From: a virus
Reading direction: 5' to 3' (one strand)
Virus record (IMG/VR): IMGVR_UViG_3300048927_000789
Location: 1 to 38,639 of that record
DNA: 38,639 nucleotides
Shown here: piece after piece, positions 21,778-30,149 of the stretch
Numbering within the stretch: position 1 is the first letter of the stretch
Layout: every line of letters starts with the position of its first letter
Made by a program: the position numbers and the translations under genes
The notes under the pieces: generated by a model
Seen by the model: the letters and a program-made list of their open reading frames with translations, nothing else
Databases searched by the model: none
What the model was told of the DNA's origin: nothing

Positions 21778-22045
21778 CCCCTTTGACCGGATGGCGGCGC
21801 GCATGGACGCGGCCACCATAAAAAAGATGGGAAAGACAGCGATCATCAATGGCAGCAGCTATGACGTTGTTCCAGCCGATCAACTCGAGGAAATGGGACC
21901 ATTGTCGGGAACAGGTACTTCGCTGGTGGTTTTCTCTGAGCTTTACCAGCCACGCCGAAACGACAGTGTCGACTACGACGGTAAGAACCTGACAGTTACC
22001 CGCTATGACATGTTCAACGGAAAACCCCGCATCCATCTCGAATGA
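21770..22045 (+). CDS. Head-tail joining protein (gpFII/Gifsy type)
   Basis: Ninety-one residues from ATG 21770. MPNPFDRMAARMDAATIKKM, then GKTAIINGSSYDVVPADQLE and LVVFSELYQPRRND match the small head-completion family related to lambda FII, in some databases called 'prophage ATP-binding sugar transporter-like'; that name is misleading. It joins capsid to tail. The start overlaps the stop of the preceding gene. Confidence 0.82.
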   Translation: MPNPFDRMAARMDAATIKKMGKTAIINGSSYDVVPADQLEEMGPLSGTGTSLVVFSELYQPRRNDSVDYDGKNLTVTRYDMFNGKPRIHLE

Positions 22046-22054
22046 GGAGGCGCT

Positions 22055-22633
22055 ATGTCTGTGAAAGGACTGGAAAGGGCTATTCAGAACCTGAACAGCC
22101 TCAGCCGGTTAATCGTTCCTGAGGCAACCGCAAAAGCACTAAACCGGGTGGCCAGCAGAACGATAAGCCAGGGGAGCAAAGCTGTAGCGAAAGAAGCAAC
22201 AGTTGATGATAACCGGAAAAAGGGGCTTCCGGTTCGTCTGGTCCGCCAGCGTTCCCGTCTGCGCAAGGCCCGTCACGATCGCCCGGTCGCGTCGATAAAA
22301 ATCAACCGCGGTAATCTTCCTGCGATAAAGCTCGGCACGGCGCGCGTCCGGCTCTCGCGTAAAAAAGGGGCCAGAAACGGAGCGGGCAGCGTCCTTAAAA
22401 TCGGGCCCTATACCTTTCGTAATGCTTTTATCCAACAGCTCTCGAACGGGCGCTGGCAGGTCATGCGGCGCGTAGGTCAGGCCCGTTATCCGATTGATGT
22501 GGTCAAAGTTCCTCTTGAGACACCGCTCACCGTGGCCTTCACCGCTATTTCAAAGCGCCTTATTGAAAGCGATATGCCCAAAGAACTTTCCGCAGCCCTG
22601 AAAAACCAACTGAGGATCCACCTGAAGCGATGA
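22055..22633 (+). CDS. Minor tail protein Z
   Basis: A 192-residue basic protein (MSVKGLERAIQNLNSLSRLI, then AVAKEATVDDNRKKGLPVRL and NRVASRTISQ) of the lambda Z/HK97 gp10 group, needed for head-tail joining. It is rich in Arg and Lys. Its stop overlaps the next ATG by one base pair set (ATGA). Position and family pattern agree. Confidence 0.87.
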   Translation: MSVKGLERAIQNLNSLSRLIVPEATAKALNRVASRTISQGSKAVAKEATVDDNRKKGLPVRLVRQRSRLRKARHDRPVASIKINRGNLPAIKLGTARVRLSRKKGARNGAGSVLKIGPYTFRNAFIQQLSNGRWQVMRRVGQARYPIDVVKVPLETPLTVAFTAISKRLIESDMPKELSAALKNQLRIHLKR

Positions 22634-23031
22634 ACAGACACAGCGCAATTCGTGCAGCCATTCTGGCAAAACTGAAAGCCGAGATCACCGACACGGTCAC
22701 CTGGTTTGACGGGCGCCCTGTTTTTCTTGAAGAGCAGGATCTCCCTGCCGTGGCTGTATACCTTTCTGACGCGGAGTACACCGGCGATTCGCTTGACGAA
22801 GATTCGTGGCAGGCGGTTGTTCACATCGAGGTATTTCTTAAAGCCTCCAGCCCCGACAGCGCGCTTGATTCCTGGATGGAAGAGAAAGTGTATCCGGCAA
22901 TGTCCTTCATCCCGGGTCTGACCGAACTGGTCGAGACGTTCACCCCGCAGAGTTATGACTATCAGCGGGATGATGAAATGGCCACCTGGGGTTCAGTCGA
23001 TTTCACGTACTTAATCACCTATTCAATTTAA
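22630..23031 (+). CDS. Minor tail protein U
   Basis: A 133-residue protein of the gpU/PF06141 type: MNRHSAIRAAILAKLKAEIT, then FLEEQDLPAVAVYLSDAEYT and SWQAVVHIEVFLK. It is the tail terminator that caps the tube end. It overlaps Z. The major tail gene follows with a GAGGT site. Confidence 0.88.
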   Translation: MNRHSAIRAAILAKLKAEITDTVTWFDGRPVFLEEQDLPAVAVYLSDAEYTGDSLDEDSWQAVVHIEVFLKASSPDSALDSWMEEKVYPAMSFIPGLTELVETFTPQSYDYQRDDEMATWGSVDFTYLITYSI

Positions 23032-23040
23032 GAGGTACTT

Positions 23041-23784
23041 ATGCCTACTCCAAACCCGCTGGCCCCCGTGAAAGGTGCCGGTACCACCCTCTGGCTTTAC
23101 ACCGGAACGGGCAACGCTTTCGCTAACCCACTCTCGGATATCGACTGGAACCGCCTGGCGAAAATTAAAGAGCTGACGCCGGGCGAAATGACCGCCGAAT
23201 CGTATGACGACACTTACCTCGACGACGAGGATGCCGACTGGAACGCCACCGCCCAGGGGGCAAAATCTGCTGGCGATACCTCGTTCACCCTCGCCTGGAA
23301 ACCGGGCGAAGAAGGGCAAAAAGACCTGGTCGCATGGTTTATTGATGGCTCAGTGCGCTATTACAAAATCAAATACCCGAACGGTACCGTCGACGTTTTC
23401 CGCGGCTGGTGCAGCAGCCTGGGTAAAGCCATTCCGGCAAAAGAGGTCATTACCCGTACAGCGAAAATCACCAATACCGGCAAGCCGGAGCTGGCTGAAG
23501 AAAGCGGGACCCCGAATATCCCCGTGACCGGCGTTACGCTCGATAAAGCCACGGCAAGCGTGGCCGTCGGCGCAACCACAACGCTTAATGTGACGGTTAA
23601 CCCTGCCAGCGCGTCAGATACCTCGTTCCGCGTGGCAACCTCTGACGGGGCAAAAGCAACGGTCACCGTTAGCGGCAATGCGATCACCGTCACCGGCGTG
23701 GCGGCGGGCACCGCTGACATTATTGTTATGACCAGTGACGGTAATTTCGTTGCGGTCTGCAAAGTCACCGTAACAGCAGCGTAA
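23041..23784 (+). CDS. Major tail tube protein V with Ig-like domain
   Basis: A 247-residue tube subunit. Residues 1-155 are the tube domain ([39 protein letters not shown]). Residues 160-247 are a BIG2-type immunoglobulin-like domain ([20 protein letters not shown], then [20 protein letters not shown]). The Ig-like domain decorates the tube and may bind host surfaces weakly; lambda gpV has the same plan. ATG follows an AAGAGGT site. Confidence 0.93.
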   Translation: MPTPNPLAPVKGAGTTLWLYTGTGNAFANPLSDIDWNRLAKIKELTPGEMTAESYDDTYLDDEDADWNATAQGAKSAGDTSFTLAWKPGEEGQKDLVAWFIDGSVRYYKIKYPNGTVDVFRGWCSSLGKAIPAKEVITRTAKITNTGKPELAEESGTPNIPVTGVTLDKATASVAVGATTTLNVTVNPASASDTSFRVATSDGAKATVTVSGNAITVTGVAAGTADIIVMTSDGNFVAVCKVTVTAA

Positions 23785-23794
23785 GGAAGGCCGC

Positions 23795-24226
23795 ATGTTT
23801 CTGAAAAAAGAGAAGTTCACCTGGCAAAAAGAGTCCCTGACCATCTTTGAGCTGTCGGCGCTTCAGCGTATTGAGCTCCTTACGTTTATGGCCGCAGAGG
23901 AAAAGACCGTTAGCGCTGAGAGCGACGGCATCAGCGATCAGGAAATGACGGCCAGGCTGATTGGCTCAAATATTCGCTGCGGTGCGCGGGTGATCGCAAT
24001 GTCTTTGTGGCATAACGATCCGGCTGGCACTGATGTGGAAACGTTATATCAGCAGGTCCTGAATGGCTGGCCGCCGGAGGCGATCGGTAAAGCCGAAATG
24101 GAGATAAAGCTGCTCTCCGGCATGCTAGTTCCGGTTGAGGATGACAATCCTGCCGATCCGGATGCCTCCGCGGAGGCCGAGAGCGCAGAACCCGTTACGG
24201 CGGAAAAGCCCTTGCCAGCGAGCTGA
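23795..24226 (+). CDS. Tail assembly chaperone G
   Basis: A 143-residue protein (MFLKKEKFTWQKESLTIFEL, then SALQRIELLTFMAAEEKTVS) with an acidic alanine-rich tail, as in lambda G. It coats the tape measure during assembly. Translation continues at a low rate into the T frame by -1 slippage at 24202-24208, giving a G-T fusion (separate entries). The ATG follows AAGGAAGG. Confidence 0.9.
   Translation: MFLKKEKFTWQKESLTIFELSALQRIELLTFMAAEEKTVSAESDGISDQEMTARLIGSNIRCGARVIAMSLWHNDPAGTDVETLYQQVLNGWPPEAIGKAEMEIKLLSGMLVPVEDDNPADPDASAEAESAEPVTAEKPLPAS
24202..24208 (+). promoter_or_regulatory. Programmed -1 frameshift site G to G-T
   Basis: In frame, ...GCG-GAA-AAG-CCC contains the heptamer GGAAAAG, like GGGAAAG in lambda. 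After AAG a -1 step gives GCC-CTT-GCC, opening the T frame. The T frame is exactly -1 from G and overlaps the G end. Confidence 0.75.
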
Positions 24227-24549
24227 CGTTTGTCCTGAATCTGGCGCGCGAGTTTGGGCGACCCGACTGGCGCGCCATGCTGGCTGGAATGACTTCCAGT
24301 GAGCTGGGCGACTGGCACCAGTTCTATCGGGAGCATTATTTTCAGGACGCGCAGCTCGATGCACATTTCTCAGAGCTGCTTTATTCCATCTCCACTCTTT
24401 TCTTCCGCGACCCGGAACTTACCCCCGCACATTTCAGCCTGCTTTCTCCTTCCGGAGTCGCCATCAGCGATGATGAGCCGGATGATGATGCGCTGATGAC
24501 CGCCGCTGAGGGGATCACAGGAGGTATCCGATATGGCCCAGCAAATTAG
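24208..24549 (+). CDS. Frameshift extension T (G-T fusion part)
   Basis: The frame read after slippage (ALASELTFVLNLAREFGRPD, then WRAMLAGMTSSELGDWHQFY) is 113 residues and has no good start of its own. G (138 residues to the shift) plus T gives about 251 residues. It follows gpT of lambda in place. The fusion is needed for tail assembly but is absent from the mature tail. Its end overlaps the tape-measure start. Confidence 0.8.
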   Translation, partial: ALASELTFVLNLAREFGRPDWRAMLAGMTSSELGDWHQFYREHYFQDAQLDAHFSELLYSISTLFFRDPELTPAHFSLLSPSGVAISDDEPDDDALMTAAEGITGGIRYGPAN

Positions 24550-27500
24550 CGACCTGGTCATCAACCTTGATGTCGACAGCGCCACGTTTAGCGAGCAGGT
24601 TGCCCGCATAAAGGGCCAGCTAACCGGGATGGCTGAGGACTCAGAAAAAGCCCAGACGCGAATGCAGCGCGCTTCCGAGCGGCAGGCGGCTGCGTTTAAA
24701 ACCGTGGGTGACGCTGGCGCGGCGGCTGCCGCAGATATGAAATCCCGCCAGTCGGCCGCAACGGAAGGGCTGACCAAAGACTGGCAGAACGTTTCAAAGT
24801 CCGTTGATGAAACTTACCGCCGCGTAACCGAGCTTAATCAGCGCATGCGTGAGAATGACGGGCAGGCCGCAGCGCTTGCCCGTCGACAGGATGAACTGGC
24901 GGCATCATTTTTCCGCCAGATTGACGGCGTTCGCCAGCTCAATGGTGAAACACAGTCGCTTGCGAACGTGCAGGCGCGCTTTCGCGCGGCCAGGGCACAG
25001 GGCAACATCACCCAGCAGGATTATCTCGCCCTTATTTCCCGCACCACGGCCCGGCAAAAAGAACTGCAGATCGTGGAGGAAAAATCGGCCGCCGCGCGCA
25101 CGCGATTCCTAAGCCAGCTGAAGCAACAGGTTGCAGAGCAAAAGCTCTCCGGTACCGAGCTGCTGCGCATGAAGGCGGCGCAGGTCGGTGCCAGCGATGC
25201 GGCTGAGGTCTATATCCGCAAGCTTGAAGCTGCCAAAGTGGCCACGCACGGTCTGGGGCTGCAAAGTGCTGCTGCCCGGCAGGAGCTGGGGGTACTTATC
25301 GGCGAGGTCATGCGCGGTAACTTCGGTGCGCTGCGCGGCTCCGGGATCACGCTGGCGAACCGGGCAGGATGGATAGACCAGCTGCTGTCGCTGCGCGGCC
25401 TGGGGATCGCCGGCCTGGTTGGTGGGATTGCCGCGGCGGTATTCGGGCTGGGTAAGGCCTGGTATGACGGCAGCAAAGAGTCTGAGGAATTTAACAGGCA
25501 GCTGATCCTGACCGGGAACTACGCGGGGAAAACGTCAGGGCAGCTTCAGGCGCTGGCGCGCTCGCTGGCCGGTAATGGCATCACGCAGCATGCCGCTGCA
25601 GGCGTGCTGGCGCAGGTCGTTGGAAGCGGCGCGTTCAGCGGGAATGACGTCAGCATGGTCAGCAATGTTGCCGCCAGGCTGCAGCAGGCTACCGGGCAGG
25701 CCGTTGACGAAACCATAAATCAGTTTAAGCGCCTGAAGGATGATCCGGTTAACGCGGTCGCGACGCTCAACGATTCCCTTCATTTTCTGACAGCCACCCA
25801 GTATGAACAGATAGCTTCTGCTCAGGCGCTGGGGGATTCTCAGAAGGCCGCCGAGCTGGCCATGCGGGCATATTCCGACGCGGTCATTCAGCGCGCCGGG
25901 GCGGTCGAGGATAATCTCGGAACCCTCGAAAAAGCCTGGAACTGGGTGAAGAATGCCGCCTCCGGTGCATGGGATGCGATGCTTGGCATAGGGCGTAATC
26001 CTGACACCGCGATGAAGCGCCAGGACTCTTTTGCTGAATGGCAGGCAGCAGAGAAAGAGTACCGCGCGCTGTCCAGCAATCTTAAGGTCGACCCGGATTA
26101 TGCCGGTAACAACGTTCTGCAAAAAGCGGATGCGGACAGGCTGAGAAACGCGCGCCAGCAGGTGGAGCTGAAAAAGCAGGCTTACGATCTTGCCGATCAG
26201 CAATACGCCCAGGAAGGTCTGGCAGCCGCGCGGGAAAAAATGCGGACGGACCAGCAGGCTCAGGCAATCCGGAACCAGCAGCAGTTTAACCAGCTGGTGG
26301 AGTCCGGCGCGACGGCGGCAGAAAAGCGGGCTTCAGCAGAGAAAAAGCTCAGTCAGCTTATTGAGAAAAACCGCCAGGATGCGAAAGACGGTGTCGCCAC
26401 GCTGTGGACTGAAAAGGACATTGCCGCGGCCCGCGCCGGGATTGAAAAGCAGTGGAAAGATCCAAAAACGCCGAAAGGCAAAAGCTACTCAACGCCCGCC
26501 GGCGACAAGGCCGAGGAAAAGGCCCAGGCCGAACTCCGCACCCTTCAGGCCCAGCTTAAAACGCTTGAGCAGCACACCAGCGTGAACGACGTCATAAGTA
26601 AACAGCGTCAGGATCTCTGGCAGACTGAAAACCAGTTCACCGTTCTGCATGAGGCCGCGGGGCGTCGTCAGCTTACGGCGCAGGAAAAATCCCTGCTGGC
26701 GCACAAGGAAGAAACGCTCGAGTACAAGCGGCAGCTGGCCGACCTGGGCGATAAGGTTGCCAGCCAGCAAAAGCTCAACCAACTGGCCGATCAGGCCGTG
26801 AAGTTTGAGCAGCAGCAAAAAGCCGCCAGGGCGGGCCTGCAGGCTCAGTCTGAGGGGGTATCCACCCGGGAAGCCGGGCGACAAACTACGCTGCAGCGAC
26901 TCAGCGAAAGCTATTCGTACAACCCTCAGGCGCAGCAAAAGGTTCTGGAAGAGCAAAGGGCTACGTTCGAGGCTGAAGATGCCCTGCGCGCAAACTGGCT
27001 GGCCGGTGCGAAACAGGGCTGGGCTGAATATCAGGATTCAGCGACAAACGTTTTCAGCTCTGTTCAGCAGATTTCGCAGGCCACATTCACCGGGCTGGCG
27101 GGCCAGCTCACCAGCCTTGTGACAACCGGCAAAGCCAGCTTCAGGGACTTCACCACCTCGATCCTCAAAATGATAGTAAACGTTATTAACCAGCTTCTGG
27201 TGGCTTACGCAATCCAGAGTGCAATGGGCTGGATAAGTAGCGGAACTAATACGGCCTCTGCAGGCCAGTCATTCGCGGTACCGTCTTTCCGGCCCACGGG
27301 CTACGACGTGGGTGGTTACACAGGGCATGGCGGTAAGTATGAGCCTGCAGGTGTTGTCCACCGGGGAGAGTTCGTCTTCACCAAAGAGTCGACCAGCCGT
27401 ATTGGTGTGGCAAACCTTTATCGCCTGATGCGCGGTTATGCAACGGGCGGACTGGTTGGTGGTGGTAATGCCGCTGCTGCTGGTATGGGTGGCGTTAGTG

Positions 27501-27673
27501 TTTATGCCCCTGTTTCAGTTACAACCGGGCAAGCCGGCGATCAGACGCAGCAACAAAATAGTGGTGCACTCGCTCAGGCCTACCAGAAAGTGGTCGATCG
27601 CTCTGTGCGGGAGGGGATAGCCCGTGAAATACGGCCTGGTGGGATTATCTGGAATGCTAATAAACAGAGGTAA
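24533..27673 (+). CDS. Tape measure protein H
   Basis: The largest gene after J. The 1046 residues set tail length. Residues 1-250 are coiled coil (LVINLDVDSATFSEQVARIK), and a hydrophobic segment lies near 283-305 (LRGLGIAGLVGGIAAAVFGL). Residues 310-480 contain the lambda H-type domain (EEFNRQLILTGNYAGKTSGQ, GNGITQHAAAGVLAQVVGSG). Further coiled coil and a lambda tail C-terminal domain follow (FRDFTTSILKMIVNVINQLL, GGYTGHGGKYEPAG, VHRGEFVFTKESTSRIG). ATG 24533 follows AGGAGGT and overlaps T. At about 1.5 Angstrom per residue it would give a tail near 150 nm. Confidence 0.95.
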   Translation: MAQQISDLVINLDVDSATFSEQVARIKGQLTGMAEDSEKAQTRMQRASERQAAAFKTVGDAGAAAAADMKSRQSAATEGLTKDWQNVSKSVDETYRRVTELNQRMRENDGQAAALARRQDELAASFFRQIDGVRQLNGETQSLANVQARFRAARAQGNITQQDYLALISRTTARQKELQIVEEKSAAARTRFLSQLKQQVAEQKLSGTELLRMKAAQVGASDAAEVYIRKLEAAKVATHGLGLQSAAARQELGVLIGEVMRGNFGALRGSGITLANRAGWIDQLLSLRGLGIAGLVGGIAAAVFGLGKAWYDGSKESEEFNRQLILTGNYAGKTSGQLQALARSLAGNGITQHAAAGVLAQVVGSGAFSGNDVSMVSNVAARLQQATGQAVDETINQFKRLKDDPVNAVATLNDSLHFLTATQYEQIASAQALGDSQKAAELAMRAYSDAVIQRAGAVEDNLGTLEKAWNWVKNAASGAWDAMLGIGRNPDTAMKRQDSFAEWQAAEKEYRALSSNLKVDPDYAGNNVLQKADADRLRNARQQVELKKQAYDLADQQYAQEGLAAAREKMRTDQQAQAIRNQQQFNQLVESGATAAEKRASAEKKLSQLIEKNRQDAKDGVATLWTEKDIAAARAGIEKQWKDPKTPKGKSYSTPAGDKAEEKAQAELRTLQAQLKTLEQHTSVNDVISKQRQDLWQTENQFTVLHEAAGRRQLTAQEKSLLAHKEETLEYKRQLADLGDKVASQQKLNQLADQAVKFEQQQKAARAGLQAQSEGVSTREAGRQTTLQRLSESYSYNPQAQQKVLEEQRATFEAEDALRANWLAGAKQGWAEYQDSATNVFSSVQQISQATFTGLAGQLTSLVTTGKASFRDFTTSILKMIVNVINQLLVAYAIQSAMGWISSGTNTASAGQSFAVPSFRPTGYDVGGYTGHGGKYEPAGVVHRGEFVFTKESTSRIGVANLYRLMRGYATGGLVGGGNAAAAGMGGVSVYAPVSVTTGQAGDQTQQQNSGALAQAYQKVVDRSVREGIAREIRPGGIIWNANKQR

Positions 27674-27676
27674 CTG

Positions 27677-28024
27677 ATGGCCTTAGAGCATTTTGCATGG
27701 AAGATTCAGGCAGCAAGCCAGCCCACTCTGAGCAGCAAAGATACAGTCAGAACGGCGCAGTTTGGTGATGGATACAAGCAGGTAAGTGGTTCTGGCCTGA
27801 ACGATGAGGTTCTTAATTATGCCTTTTCTTTCACCGGCGATCCGGTAACAGCCAGGGCGATTCATTCATTCCTGCGAAGGCATAAAACCAAATCATTCAC
27901 GTTTACTCCACCTGGTGGTGATTTAACGCTCTGGCGTGTTGAAGCAAACAGTCTTCAGCGAGTCACCCTGAATAAAAAAGTGGAAACCGTAACTGCAACC
28001 TTTGAACAGGCATTTGCACCATGA
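27677..28024 (+). CDS. Minor tail protein M
   Basis: A 115-residue protein of the Phage_min_tail family: MALEHFAWKIQAASQPTLSS, then VRTAQFGDGYKQVSGSGLND and FLRRHKTKSFTFTPPGGD. It is a distal tail hub component between H and L. Its stop overlaps the L start. Confidence 0.92.
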   Translation: MALEHFAWKIQAASQPTLSSKDTVRTAQFGDGYKQVSGSGLNDEVLNYAFSFTGDPVTARAIHSFLRRHKTKSFTFTPPGGDLTLWRVEANSLQRVTLNKKVETVTATFEQAFAP

Positions 28025-28776
28025 GCCTTCATGCTGATTATCAAAAACTCGAGCCGGGCAATACTGTCCGGCTTTTTACTGTAGATGGTACCACCTTCGG
28101 TATGTCTGATGTGCTTTGCTTCCATGCGCATAATATCGCGCATACACCAGAGGAGATTGATGCTGCTGGTGGGGATGAAAGTAAACTTCCTGCGAAATCC
28201 ATCTGGTGGCAGGGGCAGGAATATAAAGCTTGGCCCTGCCAGATTGAGGGGATTGAGGCTTCCACCAGTGGGGGCAGCGCGCAGCCCAAATTATCGGTTG
28301 CTAACCTCGACAGCTCTGTCACTGCGCTCTGTCTTGCCTATGATGATCTGCTGCAGGCGAAGGTCACGATCCATGATACGTTGGCCAGCTACCTTGATGC
28401 CCGAAATTTTCCAGGCGGGAACCCCACGGCAGACCCTACGCAGGAAAAGGTGAAAGTATTTTACATTGATGCCAAAAGCGCAGAGACAAACGAGGTCGTG
28501 GAATTCACACTTTCAAGTCCGATGGACCTGCAGGGACTGATGATTCCGACGCGTCAGCTGCATTCGCTCTGTACCTGGTGCATCCGGAACAAGTATCGCA
28601 CCGGCGACGGCTGCGACTATGCCGGGACCAACTATTTCGACAAAAACAATAACCCGGTCAGCGATCCGTCCCTGGATGAATGCAGCGGCACTCTGACGGC
28701 CTGCAAACTTCGGTTCGGCGAAAATAACGAACTTTCGTTTGGTGGCTTCCCGGGGACGTCTTTGATCAGGAGCTGA
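28021..28776 (+). CDS. Minor tail protein L with conserved cysteines
   Basis: A 251-residue tail-tip protein (MSLHADYQKLEPGNTVRLFT). Its C-terminal part holds Cys184, Cys187, Cys198, Cys221 and Cys228 (LCTWCIRNK, GDGCDYAG, DECSGTLTACK). Lambda gpL carries an iron-sulfur cluster through such residues, so the same is likely here. It binds M and the central fibre. It overlaps M by ATGA and is followed at once by K. Confidence 0.94.
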   Translation: MSLHADYQKLEPGNTVRLFTVDGTTFGMSDVLCFHAHNIAHTPEEIDAAGGDESKLPAKSIWWQGQEYKAWPCQIEGIEASTSGGSAQPKLSVANLDSSVTALCLAYDDLLQAKVTIHDTLASYLDARNFPGGNPTADPTQEKVKVFYIDAKSAETNEVVEFTLSSPMDLQGLMIPTRQLHSLCTWCIRNKYRTGDGCDYAGTNYFDKNNNPVSDPSLDECSGTLTACKLRFGENNELSFGGFPGTSLIRS

Positions 28777-28777
28777 T

Positions 28778-29512
28778 ATGCGTCAGAAAACCATTGATGC
28801 CATTATGGCGCATGCTGCAGCTGAATATCCTCGTGAGTGCTGTGGCGTCGTGGCGCAGAAAAGCCGCGTTGAACGTTATTTTCCGTGCCGTAATCTTGCA
28901 GCGGCGCCAGAGGACAATTTTGTGCTTTGTCCGGAAGATTACGCAGCAGCTGAAGACTGGGGAACTGTGATCGCCATCGCTCACAGTCACCCTGATGCCA
29001 CGACGCAACCAAGCGAACTGGATAAAGCGCAATGCGATGCAACGCTTTTACCCTGGCACATCGTGAGCTGGCCGGAGGGGGATTTACGTACCATCCAGCC
29101 GCGCGGAGAACTGCCGCTGCTGGAGCGTCCGTTTGTGCTTGGTCACTTTGACTGCTGGGGTCTGGTCATGAGCTATTTCCGCCAGAACCACGGCATTGAG
29201 CTGCACGATTACCGGGTAGATTATCCGTGGTGGGAAAAGGGCTATCCGGACAACTTCTATCAGGATTACTGGTACGAGTGCGGTTTCCGGGAATTCGACG
29301 GACCGCCCAGGCCTGGCGATATGGTGATCATGCAGGTCCAGGCCGATAAGTGGAATCACGCGGGGATCCTGCTTGAGGGCAACATGCTGCTGCACCACCT
29401 GTACGGAAATCTGAGCCAGCGTGTCCCGTACGGCGGTTACTGGCAGGAACGGACAATGAAAGTCGTTCGCTATAAAGATTTGAGGGGCGTTGAAGTATGC
29501 AGGAAGTCATGA
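28778..29512 (+). CDS. Tail protein K: JAMM plus NlpC/P60 peptidase
   Basis: A 244-residue two-domain protein. The N-terminal domain is JAB1/MPN-like with the metal motif AHSHPDATTQPSELD. The C-terminal domain is NlpC/P60-like with Cys nucleophile in HFDCWGLVMSYF and His in KWNHAGILL. In lambda-like phages K is thought to help tail-tip assembly or local peptidoglycan cutting. It overlaps the next gene by ATGA. Confidence 0.93.
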   Translation: MRQKTIDAIMAHAAAEYPRECCGVVAQKSRVERYFPCRNLAAAPEDNFVLCPEDYAAAEDWGTVIAIAHSHPDATTQPSELDKAQCDATLLPWHIVSWPEGDLRTIQPRGELPLLERPFVLGHFDCWGLVMSYFRQNHGIELHDYRVDYPWWEKGYPDNFYQDYWYECGFREFDGPPRPGDMVIMQVQADKWNHAGILLEGNMLLHHLYGNLSQRVPYGGYWQERTMKVVRYKDLRGVEVCRKS

Positions 29513-30096
29513 GTCGTATTGAGCTGGGTGGCGTGCTCGGTAAAACCTTCGGTAAAGTTCACCATCGCCTGATTTCCCGTGTGAGCGAGGCTGGTGTCGC
29601 ACTCGCGAAGACCATTCCCGGATTTGAGCAGTTTATGATTTCCAGCCAGCGTCGCGGGCTTACATACTCTGTATTTAAGGGTAAAAGAAACATTGGTGAG
29701 GATGATCTTGGCTTTCCGGTTACCGGTGACGTTATCCGTATCGTTCCGGTAATCATTGGTAGTAAAAAAGCGGGGTTATTACAAACAATCCTTGGCGCAG
29801 TGCTGGTCGTTGTCGGGGTGGCTGTTGGCTATTTTTCTGCTGGTACGTTATCTGCAGCCGGGTATGGTGTCGCACAATTTGGTGCGGCGATGATGGTCGG
29901 CGGGGTTGTGCAAATGCTTTCTCCTCAGCCAACCGGGCTGGCCAGCAAACAGAGTGCAGATAACCGCGCATCATACGCTTTCGGTGGCGTGACAAACACC
30001 GCGGCTCAGGGTTACCCGGTACCACTTCTCTACGGTCGCAGGCGAATCGGCGGAGCGATTATTTCTGCCGGAATTTATGTTGAAGATCAGCAGTAG
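29509..30096 (+). CDS. Tail assembly protein I
   Basis: A 195-residue tail-tip assembly protein. ATG 29509 is chosen because it overlaps the K stop (ATGA) and follows AGGA; another in-frame ATG 12 bases upstream is possible. Features: an N-terminal ubiquitin-like part (MSRIELGGVLGKTFGKVHHR), a hydrophobic glycine-rich segment (LLQTILGAVLVVVGVAVGYF, about 85-110) and the end AYAFGGVTNTAAQGYPVPLL followed by YGRRRIGGAIISAG. This matches gpI. Confidence 0.92.
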   Translation: MSRIELGGVLGKTFGKVHHRLISRVSEAGVALAKTIPGFEQFMISSQRRGLTYSVFKGKRNIGEDDLGFPVTGDVIRIVPVIIGSKKAGLLQTILGAVLVVVGVAVGYFSAGTLSAAGYGVAQFGAAMMVGGVVQMLSPQPTGLASKQSADNRASYAFGGVTNTAAQGYPVPLLYGRRRIGGAIISAGIYVEDQQ

Positions 30097-30115
30097 ATAA
30101 CAAACCTTTTTTCAG

Positions 30116-30138
30116 GCCGCCTTCGGGTGGCTTTTTTT
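30116..30138 (+). terminator. Intrinsic terminator before gene J
   Basis: GCCGCC-TTCG-GGTGGC with seven T residues, a strong UUCG-loop terminator, stands between I and J in the late operon. Confidence 0.88.
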
Positions 30139-30149
30139 ATGGGCGCAAT

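Noticed and set aside
21770-22045. Sugar-transporter ATP-binding protein
   Set aside because: Some databases use this name for the family, but size and place between capsid and tail genes show a head-tail joining protein; there is no Walker motif.
25535-26203. Minus-strand 222-codon frame opposite the tape measure gene
   Set aside because: A GC-rich coding shadow with no domain pattern.
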